A stretch of DNA of 64,000 nt, from NCBI GenBank assembly GCA_965153355.1, contig OZ231126.1, forward strand, positions 11,966,001 through 12,030,000. Reading direction: 5' to 3'. The notes beneath the pieces are model-generated. The model was not told the origin of the DNA. It saw nothing but the letters and a program-made list of their open reading frames with translations, and did no database searches. Shown in pieces: positions 10,151 to 64,000 of the stretch. Each line of letters starts with the position of its first letter. Positions within the stretch are counted from its first letter, which is position 1. Source of the DNA: Flaccisagitta enflata (taxonomy: Eukaryota > Chaetognatha > Sagittoidea > Aphragmophora). The position numbers were made by a program, and so were the translations under genes.

Positions 10151-10534
10151 CCGCACGGCTCGTGCGGCTGGAATTGGACTCATAAAAAACGCTAAGTTTT
10201 GAGAGAGAGAGAAAAAGGCGCATGGGCCTGTCCATTAGTAACTATAGATATGAGTGATTGAAACTCTGACTTGTTATATTTACAAAGAGTTGTTATTATT
10301 CATATTTGGTTCTGATTATCCATGCTTTCATCTTTCCTCTTGTCAATTATGTTGTCCATTTCCACTTACACAAAAACACTGATTCATTCGCTCTGTCTAT
10401 ATGTACATATTATTGTGCCAAAATCCGTTCTTACCATTATCAGTTCTCATTACGAACATTTCAAAGCTTCCGCTGACGACGTCATTCCATCTACGAAGTC
10501 AGTTCGCATCTTGAAGTCGCTCGTCGGAGTCAAG
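10151..10534 (+). other. Spacer inside the BEL element
   Basis: A/T-rich spacer with a short GA run near 10201. No convincing open frame or RNA motif was seen. Confidence 0.6.
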
Positions 10535-10714
10535 ATGTCCCGTCAGCAGCGTCTCGAGGCCGAAGCCGACGTGTCGACGTCGTACGGATCCTTGGATCTC
10601 CATCGACTCTTCAACGACGGCTCGACTCGAGAAGGATCTGCATCCACGACGTCGTTCGGGGCGGAGGAGGAGTGCTGTCGTGCTGGTACCAATGGCGACC
10701 TTCTGCCCACGTGA
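10535..10714 (+). CDS. Short ORF in the 3' region of the BEL element, unknown function
   Basis: A 59-codon frame opens with MSRQQRLEAEADVST and is Ser-, Glu- and Arg-rich, with no recognised domain. It lies just before a longer ORF in the same region and may be the start of one broken protein. Base composition matches the surrounding element rather than the host introns. Confidence 0.4.
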   Translation: MSRQQRLEAEADVSTSYGSLDLHRLFNDGSTREGSASTTSFGAEEECCRAGTNGDLLPT

Positions 10715-10723
10715 GACGCAAAA

Positions 10724-11236
10724 ATGGCGAATAAAAAGCGTCAACAAGATGATGCGTTGGTGAATCGTCAACAGCCATCCAACGCCGTTGATCCTGCGTC
10801 GCTTCCTCCATTGGTGGTCATCAGAGATGGAGGTTCGAGGCGGATCTCGATCAATCGGCCGCCGACGGACTTATCCACCACTGCCGCGGCGGCGTCATCA
10901 TCATCGGATTTACCCCCATCGCCTCGCCGATCCGGCCTTGATTTCGGTCGCCCAGCGTCTCGTGATCAAGCGCCTGCAGCTGCATGTCAACGCAGCGGGG
11001 GCGAAGAGAGAGAGAGATCGGTCAATGATGGAGCAAGAGTGGAGGAGGAGGGGGTGGAAACAGAGGAGGAGGTGTTAGTGAATGGGGAGGCGGTGGAGAA
11101 AGACATTGACCCGGAAGTGGACACATGTATCGCCGGAAGAGAAACACCAACGGATGCAGGCACGTTGGTGGTATCGCATCATCAGGTCCGACGCCGGAGT
11201 CTCTCCTCTTCAAAGAGTTTGGAAAACTTTCAGTAA
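10724..11236 (+). CDS. Third ORF of the BEL element, N-terminal part, unknown
   Basis: 170 codons starting MANKKRQQDD. The product is hydrophilic and looks disordered, with an acidic stretch (EEEGVETEEEV), a Ser/Ala/Pro-rich part and an Arg/Ser-rich end. There is no signal peptide or membrane segment, so it does not look like an envelope gene. Family unknown. The coherent-looking sequence continues after its stop in other frames, which suggests a decayed longer ORF. Confidence 0.5.
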   Translation: MANKKRQQDDALVNRQQPSNAVDPASLPPLVVIRDGGSRRISINRPPTDLSTTAAAASSSSDLPPSPRRSGLDFGRPASRDQAPAAACQRSGGEERERSVNDGARVEEEGVETEEEVLVNGEAVEKDIDPEVDTCIAGRETPTDAGTLVVSHHQVRRRSLSSSKSLENFQ

Positions 11237-12878
11237 AGGCAACAAACAAACTCTCCGCGCTCATCGGCTAATCAAACAGAGCTTGGCTCGGAGACTCTGG
11301 AGCGCAAAATCCAAAGTAATAAAAGAAGGAGGGAGCATGATAAGTATGTTCGCCGCATTGTCCAGGCGACGAAGAGGAAGAATGCGGCTCCGGCCTCTGG
11401 ATGCAACTGCACTTTCATCTGCAGCAAATTCGCCGACGCTTCCGCAACTCCACCAGCGGTATTTGTGCTCGACGCAGCCGCAGCTACATCAGCGGCAATT
11501 CACTCTACAGCATCAGGAAGTCGCCAATCGCGCCCTGGATTGGTTCATCCCCCAAATCAGCAGCAACACAGGGTCCTCGTGATTACCCCTCACAACAGTC
11601 GAAGAGAGATCACGTCGGGGAAAGACTCCACAAACGCGTAATGTGCCGAGTCAACAGTGTGGGCCAGATTCCAAAAGCAAAGGCCCCTTCAAGCGCCTCC
11701 AAGCGCGCCCTCTGAGCAGTACGCCCAAAGGCCAGGAGAAGCTTCGTGGTTCGTCGACGGCAACGTTGGCAGCAACCCAGAAGCTGAATCAGGCTGCCTG
11801 GGGCAGCGGCAGCAAAGGGAAGAAGACCAAGAGAGCTGGGAAGAAGCATAAAGCAGCAACCAAGGGAGGTTCTACTTGCGGTGCTTCGGCGCCCGCTGTT
11901 AAACCTCAAGTCTCTGGTCAGCAGACGGGAGCGTCTTCCTTTCACCCGCAGCCATCAAAAGCAGCGGTGAAGAACTAGTTGGCGGTGCTTCAGCATCTGT
12001 TAAAGCTGGTGTAGCGCCTCGTCAGCAAACCAGTCTGCCAAGGTCTGCAGCAAGTGCAGAACCCGCTCCCTCGTCGGATCCAGCCTTTGATCCTGCGCAT
12101 GGACACACATCGCCGAGTCATTGCTACGAGAAGCCTCTTCACTGACCTCAAACGCTCCATTGGGTGTGGTGAAGAATTTAGCATCAAGGCTTCCGAAAGA
12201 CTTCTTCGCGTCGCTTAATCCGCGTCAACGAGTTGAAGCGGCTCGTCAAGTCTTAGACGAGAGGATTCGTCGCAACATCCAAAAGGAGAGAGACGATGCT
12301 CGTCAGCAGCAATGGCTGCGGACAATGAGGTGGTCAAAGGCAATAAGCGAGTCGTGGAACTGGAGAAGCAGCTTGAAAAGGAGAAGCAGGCCTGTGCGAT
12401 GAAGGCTAAGAAGAAAGAGGAAGCCGTGGAACGCGCAAAGGCGGCTATGGCCGTCGACTTTAAAACTGCGTCCGCTGTGCGCCCCATTTCGACTGGCGCC
12501 GAATTGCGATGCAGCATCTCCACCTCCAGCGTCTTCTCCTGCAGAAGAAAAGTCGGTCAGCAGATCCTGTCGCAAAAGACGCTCCCAAGCCTGGAAATAA
12601 GAAAAATCGAACCAGGCCTTGGAAAATCAGACCGCCAGTTAAACACTGATTGGTGCCACGCAGTTGCTGTTCAATTTAACTACGAATTTGCAACATGGCG
12701 TGGAGAGCGCCGCCATTCGCTGAGGATCGTATTCCACCATCACATCCTCATCCCATCGATGGACAGGCCGGCCAAGTCGGGGGCGCTACCGGGCGTGGGG
12801 AATGACGTCCGCCGGGGCCTGCGAAAACGCCCGCAGTATCATGGTTTGGGAAGGGTTGAGGTTGAGTTTTTGTGGTAA
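11237..12878 (+). pseudogene. Remains of the third BEL coding region in shifting frames
   Basis: Several overlapping short frames each read for ~80-190 codons. One from ~11290 to 11642 is basic then Ala-rich; 11643-11978 encodes a Lys/Gly/Ala-rich segment (GSKGKKTKRAGKKHK); 12121-12402 includes a helical charged stretch (LPKDFFASLNPRQRVEAARQ); and 12312-12878 begins with a strong coiled-coil segment (KRVVELEKQLEKEKQ). A gag-like or nucleic-acid-binding accessory protein broken by frameshifts is the simplest reading. No family recognised. Confidence 0.45.
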
Positions 12879-13653
12879 ATTTGAATCTGTGTACGATAAG
12901 AACTTTACTAATCAATCTGCCCCATTTTTTTCTCTTTCTTTCTTCCTTCGGGAGGACATATTCTCAGACGGCTGCACCACCTGCTTTCGATGCGGTCGCC
13001 GTTGACGACTTCATTCATCGCCTTCGCCCACGGATTGACGAGGTGTTGGAGCCCCGAATGACCCGCTCGTCTCTGTAATGGAGAAGGCGCAGGTGATGTG
13101 GTCGTTCCATGATGCTTGCTGTTTTTTTTTTACCTTACAGATTCGTTTTTATATATAGTTAGTAACTTATTTATTTTGTCTTGTTTTGTTTGGTTCCTTG
13201 GAACATGTACATTTTTGTTTTGTTTGTTTTAGACATGGTCTTTTTAGTCATTATTACGAATACTTTCGTATGACATGTTTTAGTAGTATGCCCCTACTCA
13301 TTATTTTCCACTCTTAAGTCAAATCCCAGGCTTGAGTGCTCAGGTCGTTCCCCTTTCCCTCATCTCCTAACTTTTACAGAGCGGGTGCCTCAACCTCCTC
13401 CTCGCCGCCTCGTCTCCATCCCGTCATCGTGATGGTTGAAAATTTGCTGGTGGTGGATCCTTTCCGGACGGGAATCATCATTCGTGCAGTCATCGATCTG
13501 TTGATAGTTAGGGTGGGACAAGAGGCGGTGGACGAGGGGCAGGGGCTGTGTGTAAATTTTTTAAGGAAGGTAGTATCGGTTTTTAGCAGGGTTTCCGACT
13601 GGAAACTAGGTGTTTGATTTTTGAAATTCGTGAAATTCCAAAATGGGGCAGAA
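12879..13653 (+). other. 3' untranslated region of the BEL element with candidate polypurine tract
   Basis: T-rich, with no convincing ORF. It ends in a purine-rich stretch (AAAATGGGGCAGAA, 13640-13653) immediately before the 3' LTR, the position of a plus-strand primer tract. Confidence 0.6.
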
Positions 13654-14558
13654 TGTTAGAAATGTATGTCCGTCCGTTTCTTAAGTATGTGTGCTTTTGT
13701 CTTTTATGCTTTTGGCTTTTCCTCTTTCTCTATTATTCAATGCCAGCGTCTTTTTGTTTCGCCATTTTTATATTGACGCTAGATGGGTAACCATATGGTT
13801 GCGCCTTGTATTTTGTGCCATTTGTTTTTATTACGTAGGCATACATACGTAACTCGTCTTTCGTATCATCCAATTTTTGGATTGATTGATTTTATTTATT
13901 TGCGGCATTGCTTCTTAAAGTGATTGATTGATTTTTCGTGATCGATTGAATGCGCCTGGAATCACCACTTTCAATAATCTCTCATCTTTTTCTTGCAGAT
14001 AAACTTATGAACGGACAATTAACGTTAGTTTGACATCGACAGACTGTGGGTTGAAACCAACGAAAGTGGGCCTAAAAGTAAGTTTTATAGACGCGTCTTT
14101 TCTTTTATTAACGTTGTTTTTATCTTGTCTTCCGGTCTGTTATTTTTGTCTTTTGCCCTTTTGCATTTTTATCGCCGGATTTTAGTATGGTTTTTATCGC
14201 TTGCCCGATCAGCTTGCTATAGGGATGATATGGATGAATTTAATGGGATGGGCCGGGGCAGGGGCAGGTATTATCAGGTGGCATGGGCTCTGAAGAAGAT
14301 GAACATGTTGTCATGTGCTGTTTCTGTCCTTTATTGTGTCCTGTCTCGATTTCATGTTATCTTTTGCGTTTGCTGATCATCATTAACGCCCACTTTCCCT
14401 TTCATTTTTCCCCCTCTCTTCAGTTGTTGAAATTTTTATGGAATAAACGAGACGATCGCCTTCCTATTTTCCAATCGGCCAACTTTCTTTCACCACAAGT
14501 CGTCAGTCAGATAGACGCTCATAGACAGTGCCAGTTGAAACTCGTGGGCGTAATCATA
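13654..14558 (+). repeat. 3' LTR of the BEL element
   Basis: Starts TGTTAG and ends TAATCATA. Its last 578 bases match the 5' LTR exactly by eye, and the first ~330 carry all the differences. Confidence 0.93.
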
Positions 14559-14563
14559 ACATA
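14559..14563 (+). other. 5-bp target-site duplication (right) of the BEL element
   Basis: ACATA, matching 1340-1344. The satellite resumes directly afterwards. Confidence 0.85.
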
Positions 14564-14902
14564 CATGTGTTGAGTTCTTCCATTTGGAGACTCCATACCA
14601 AATTTCAACCAAATTGGTTGAAAAACGCCAAAGATATGCACATTTTTCACTTCTAGGCTGGTAGGCTGGTTTGGTGGTAGGCTGGTTTGACAGGATAAAT
14701 AGTGTGCATATGTTGAGTTCTTCTATCTAGAGACTCCATACTAAGTTTCAACCAAATTAGTTGAAAAATGACAAAGTTATGCAAGTTTTTCACTTTTTGG
14801 TCGGTAGGCTGGTTGGGTGGTAGGTCGGTTTGGCCAGTTAGCATGCTCAAATGCATATGAATCATATACATATGTTGAGTCCTTCCATTTAGAGACTCCA
14901 TA
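14564..14902 (+). repeat. Satellite-like tandem repeat, middle part
   Basis: About two ~155-bp units continue the array seen at 1020-1339. The second is cut at a TA by the foldback MITE. Confidence 0.8.
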
Positions 14903-15487
14903 CAGTGGGGTTCGTGGAATAACAGCCTAAACTGGAGGAAGGTATTTAAGTGTCTTAATTTCATTTGACAAACTTGATATTTGAAATATAAGTTGTTCAC
15001 TTGATGCTTTTGTTGCTATGGAAACCAAAATTATTTTTTCAAACATTTATAACCACTAAAATACCAATATTTTGAAAAATATTGTCAGGGAACATTGCTC
15101 AAAATTAAATTTGCTACAACTTTCCCACAGTATGTCCTGTAAGAATATTGCTCGTTTAGCCGTTGCCAGGGAGCATCATTTAGCGGTTGCTAGGTGTGAT
15201 GCCCCCTAGCAACGGCCAAACGAGCAATATTCTTACAGAACATACTGTGGGAAAGTTGTAGCAAATTTAATTTTGAGCAATATTCCCTGAAAACATTTCT
15301 CAAAATATTGATATTTTAGTGGTTATAAATGTTTGAAAAAATAATTTTGGTTTCCATAGCAACCGAAAAACTCAGGGACAAAAGCATCGAGTGAACAACT
15401 TATATTTCAAATATCAAGTTTGTCAAATGAAATAAGACACTTAAATACCTTCCTCCAGTTTAGGCTGTTATTCCATGAACCCCACTG
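14903..15487. mobile_element. 585-bp foldback MITE with very long terminal inverted repeats
   Basis: Begins CAGTGGGGTTCGTGGAATAA and ends with its near-exact complement. The two arms (~14903-15170 and ~15205-15487) pair over almost their whole length and leave a small centre. TA is present on both sides (14901-14902 and 15488-15489), as for Tc1/mariner-type insertions. The satellite unit reads straight across if the element and one TA are removed. No ORF. Confidence 0.9.
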
Positions 15488-15680
15488 TACCAAATTTCAG
15501 CCGAATTGGTTGAAAAATGTCAAAGTTATGCACATTTTTCTCTTTTAGGCCGGTAGGCTGGTTGGGCTGGTTGGGTTGGTTGGATCACAAAAATCGGATA
15601 GGATGTAAAGCGCCTTAACCTAGTACAACTTCCCACCAAATATGAACCAAATCGGTCAAAGCATAAAAAAGTTATCCATT
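15488..15680 (+). repeat. Satellite-like tandem repeat, right part
   Basis: The array resumes after the MITE with the same GTTGAAAAATG and CATTTTTC words and decays by about 15680, where short GAC/AAC triplets follow. Confidence 0.7.
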
Positions 15681-16663
15681 TTTTAAAATCCGTGACGACG
15701 ACAACGACGACAACGACGACAACGACGACGACACCCACCCGCCTTGAATTATAGTCCGCGTCGGAATGATATTCCGTCGCGGACAAAAATGAATCATTGA
15801 CTAAAACGTGTCTTCATCGGGTTTGTCATTTACATAATTACATCCTTTTTTTACCTGGCGTGATGTCGCCGTTTGTTGTGACCACAAGTCCGAAGACGAT
15901 TTGAATAACGCAAAAAATAAACGCAAAAAGGAGCTTCAATTTCAACGGCAAAACAAATCGTGACTGGACAAAACCTTACCTCTCACTGCAAAGAGAGGTG
16001 ATCAAAAGACTAATCAATACAAAATCGGCAGTCTTCTTGTTCCCAGGACCGTGAATACATTTTGAGGTTGATTTATGGATTCGTGTCGATTTGAATGAGA
16101 TAGCCTCTAATTCGCTCTTGAGTATCGAAGTGTCGGTTTCGTAATGTAGGTCAACGATGCATCTGGCCCTCCATCCCGCTTTAGAGACGCGCGTACGTCA
16201 TTCTATACCACACTTTGTCTGTCAGACGGTAAGTCTGCTTGTCTGCTTGTCTGCTCGGTAACACTTCAATGCCTTTTCGGCAACACCGCTGCCCCTGTCC
16301 ATGTTCCAGAGCAAATGTCAAGCTGCTGTCAGTTAGTAGAGCACGTAGTATCGCTACTGTGACTGTGGGTCCTTCGCTGTGATATCCCTCCTTTAGAACC
16401 CTTTCATAACACAAATGCAGTGGTCCGGTCCGCTTATAGGAGCGGGTTAAATTGTCGAACCAGCACTATCAGACTGATTCAGAGTGCAACAACAATAACG
16501 ACTTTTGTAACAAAAAAATTCTAAACAAAAACAGCGACGCTAATTTTAGCAACTAGTGCTACAAAAACAAAAACAGTGAAAATAAACAAAATTACTACAA
16601 AAACAGCAACCTCAAAAACAACCGAATCATTTTTTACAAGTAAAAAAAAAAAACAACTATAAC
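15681..16663. other. Unassigned stretch upstream of the first CA8-like exon found
   Basis: It holds a (GAC)n-like run (15690-15732), an imperfect hairpin around 15751-15782 (GTCCGCG facing CGCGGAC) and otherwise unremarkable sequence. I looked for an upstream CA8 exon and saw none I could support. Confidence 0.5.
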
Positions 16664-16672
16664 AACAACAAT

Positions 16673-16733
<61 letters not shown>
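16664..16733. repeat. (AAC)n microsatellite
   Basis: An almost pure CAA run 46 bases before the first CA8-like exon. Confidence 0.97.
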
Positions 16734-16778
16734 GTAGTTACACTTCTAACATTTGTTCTACTCCTTATCAAATCTTAG

Positions 16779-62370
<45,592 letters not shown>

Positions 62371-62689
62371 GTAAACTGGACCATTTTTTTTGCCTATCGG
62401 TTGGTCCATCCGTTAATCTGTTCGTAACCCTGCTTTTCTTGGTGCTTCTGATTTAGAATTAAATTATGTTGAGTGTTTCCTTTCACTCAAATGTAGGTTA
62501 AAAGTCCAACAGAAGGCCAACCTCAGATACACAAAACATAAATATAAACATACATATACGTACAAACACACATTATAGTGGAGTAGGACAGCAGATGGTC
62601 ACTGCAAATCCGGACCAAAGCGTGAATTTTTTTTTACATAATTCTCATGATGTATATGAAAGATTCAGAAGGGGTGCCCTCATATTCGG

Positions 62690-62990
62690 GCCCTTCGGGG
62701 GTCCCTAGGGGCCCCCAAAAAAGCCCGTTGAGAGAAATTTTTCAAAAAAGTATCTTCAAAAGGGGGGTCAAAACAATAGGAAATTACCTAATTTGCCTAG
62801 ATCCAAGGTCCTGTAGACAAAAATTTTTTTTCAAAAACTTAAAAATTTTTGGGTCGGGTTCCCCCAAATTTATCCGAAAATTATTTTGAAAAAAAAGTTC
62901 TCTGAAAGGGGGGTCAAATCAACTGGAAATGATCTAATTTGCCAAGATACAAAGCCCTGGAAAAAACTTTTTTTTTTTAAACTTGGCTGT
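62690..62990 (+). repeat. Two ~150-bp tandem units rich in GGGGTCAAA
   Basis: AAAAGGGGGGTCAAAACAAT and AAAGGGGGGTCAAATCAACT, each followed by an AATTTGCC(T/A)AGAT word and a T-rich end. Confidence 0.8.
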
Positions 62991-63075
62991 TTTTGCCGGA
63001 TGGATGGACCAATGGACGGACCAATGGACAGGCCAACAGACTGACAAAACGGGATGTAGAGTCGCTTGCACGTGA
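62991..63075 (-). repeat. HINE-like fragment
   Basis: On the minus strand, GTCACGTGCAAGCGACTCTA then a GTCCATTGGTCCGTCC-type core; the 3' end is absent. Confidence 0.65.
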
Positions 63076-63082
63076 CTTCACA

Positions 63083-63243
63083 CATTATAATCAGGTTTTT
63101 ATTGAGACTTAAGTGAATCATATCTGTAATAAAATGGTCAAAATAAAGACACAGTGTACAGAAAATCCACAGCAAACACAGCAAACACTTCAATGAATCT
63201 TGTCAAACAAAGTTTCTCCAGGTAGCAATACCTCATTCACTAG
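63083..63243 (-). repeat. Second copy of the 3' end of the CXC-tail ORF fragment
   Basis: Direct repeat of 63340-63483 (about 85-90% by eye), including ATTGCTACCTGGAGA and AATAAAA words on the minus strand. It looks like a duplicated 3' untranslated end. Confidence 0.8.
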
Positions 63244-63441
63244 AAAAGGGGGGGGGGGCGGGATTGGGCAATTAGCCCTAAGTAGACTAAACAATCTGCT
63301 TTCATCTTTTAAAGAAATCATTTATCTTTTTTTTTTTACACATAATTAGCTTTTTATTGAGACTTAAGTGGATCATATTTGTAATGAAATGGTCAAAATA
63401 AAGATACACAACAAACACAGCAAACACTTCAATGAATCTTG

Positions 63442-64000
63442 TCAAACAAAGTCTCTCCAGGTAGCAATACTTTGTTCACTAGCATCTGTATTCCCTTGAG
63501 AGCATTTACATTTGCATAATTGTGTGCATGGTAGATCAGCAGATTTGCAACTGCACCTTTTTGTACTACAATCTTTTTTGCAACCACATTTTACAAGATC
63601 GCTGAAGCTTAGTGCAACTTCAGCAATAGTTATCCAAACTGGCTGCCACTGATTTTCCTTCTTTTGCCAACCAAACAAAGAGGCAGAGGGTAATGAACCA
63701 TGATCATCAAAAGATGTTACCCAAATTCCAGTTTGATACACAATTCTTTTTATATGCTGGATAAGTGCATTTTTTGTTGGTGGAAGCTTCTCCATGCTTG
63801 ATTTTTTTTGCAAAAAATCTCTTTTCTAGCATCATTAACTTTAAGCAAAGGTGATGACTTTATGTACATATATATAATAAACCTTTCAAGTGTTTCTACC
63901 TCTTTTGAATCATCCTCAATAGACAGAAATGGTTCAACTGCCAGATTCGCAAATGTTTCTGTTGCTTCATCAAATGCCTTCCAAGTATTCCAGGCTGGTT
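63442..64000 (-). pseudogene. Fragment of a repetitive protein with cysteine-rich CXC-like tail, frame-shifted
   Basis: On the minus strand from the window edge, one frame reads PAWNTWKAFDEATETF, then EVETLERFIIYMYI and NDARKEIFCKK. At an A8 run (~63808-63820) it passes into another frame reading KLPPTKNALIQHIKR, YQTGIWVTS, FGWQKKENQWQPVW, and then a cysteine cluster (VKCGCKKDCSTKRCSCKS, LPCTQLCKCKC) before the stop at 63442. I recall this combination from many multi-copy predicted proteins in invertebrate genomes, probably linked to transposons; its function is unknown. The Cys spacing resembles metal-binding CXC (tesmin/TSO1-like) motifs. The homopolymer frameshift means a pseudogene or a sequencing slip. 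Confidence 0.7.

Larger units (their letters stand above)
1345..14558 (+). mobile_element. BEL/Pao LTR retrotransposon, nearly complete but with coding lesions
   Basis: A 13.2-kb element bounded by direct LTRs of 914 and 905 bp and a 5-bp duplication. The internal order is gag with zinc knuckles, aspartic protease, reverse transcriptase, RNase H, integrase and a DUF5641-like C-terminal domain, which is the BEL/Pao order. Downstream of pol it holds a further ~3.4 kb with remains of a third coding region. Lesions seen are a UGA between gag and protease, a frameshift near 8950, a local double shift around 9600-9640, and a shift plus stop after 9845. The element is therefore probably non-autonomous, unless some lesions are assembly errors. 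It sits in a satellite-like array left of the first recognised CA8 exon. Confidence 0.93.

Noticed and set aside
10151-13653. Envelope gene in the BEL element
   Set aside because: Looked for a signal peptide, furin-type site and membrane anchor downstream of pol; none seen.
15681-16778. First coding exon of the CA8-like gene
   Set aside because: Searched for an acidic N-terminus followed by a WGY-type motif and a donor in phase 1; nothing convincing found.
62371-64000. Last CA8 exon (DNFRP-type C-terminus)
   Set aside because: No matching segment with an acceptor in the right phase; probably beyond the window.

Overview
This is a piece of an intron-rich animal (metazoan) nuclear genome, most likely an invertebrate. 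Two host genes have short exons with GT/AG boundaries and long introns. The spacer is crowded with microsatellites, minisatellites, MITEs and small interspersed repeats with a (GTCC/GTCG)n core, of the kind known from insects (DINE-1) and bivalves (pearl/HINE). The species cannot be fixed from sequence alone.

Layout. 1-600: one minus-strand exon resembling the N-terminus of a pancreatic-lipase-like protein, next to an (AAC)n tract. 1020-15650: a satellite-like tandem repeat interrupted by a 13.2-kb BEL/Pao LTR retrotransposon (1345-14558, 5-bp target duplication) and by a 585-bp foldback MITE. 16779-62370: eight exons of a plus-strand carbonic-anhydrase-related gene (CA8 / CARP VIII type), open at both ends; the first and last coding exons are not recognised here. 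Its 23.6-kb third intron contains a whole second gene on the opposite strand, a 10-exon amino-acid transporter of the SLC36/AAAP type (27706 down to 18134). All ten exons join in one frame to 748 codons plus stop. 63442-64000: a broken minus-strand fragment of a repetitive protein with a cysteine-rich CXC-like tail.

Repeats. At least five MITE families have recognisable terminal inverted repeats and target duplications. A HINE-like family has about 18 copies or fragments. A second dispersed family, apparently undescribed, has a header of stacked GC-rich hairpins followed by a 21-22-bp minisatellite. Microsatellites such as (GA)n, (CTTT)n, (CTT)n, (GAT)n, (CA)n and (AAC)n occupy several kilobases.

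Most unusual: in the transporter gene two tandem arrays are made of copies of the gene's own exon edges, one carrying the 3' end of an exon plus its splice donor, the other the 5' end of an exon plus its splice acceptor. A smaller duplication of the same type follows CA8 exon 4. Other points of interest are the three-way covarying pairings in the HINE-like repeats, the hairpin-header family, and a lone in-frame UGA between gag and protease of the BEL element. Nothing indicates that the two host genes cooperate; the nesting is positional. All exon calls come from reading splice sites, phase and family motifs by eye, with no transcript evidence.
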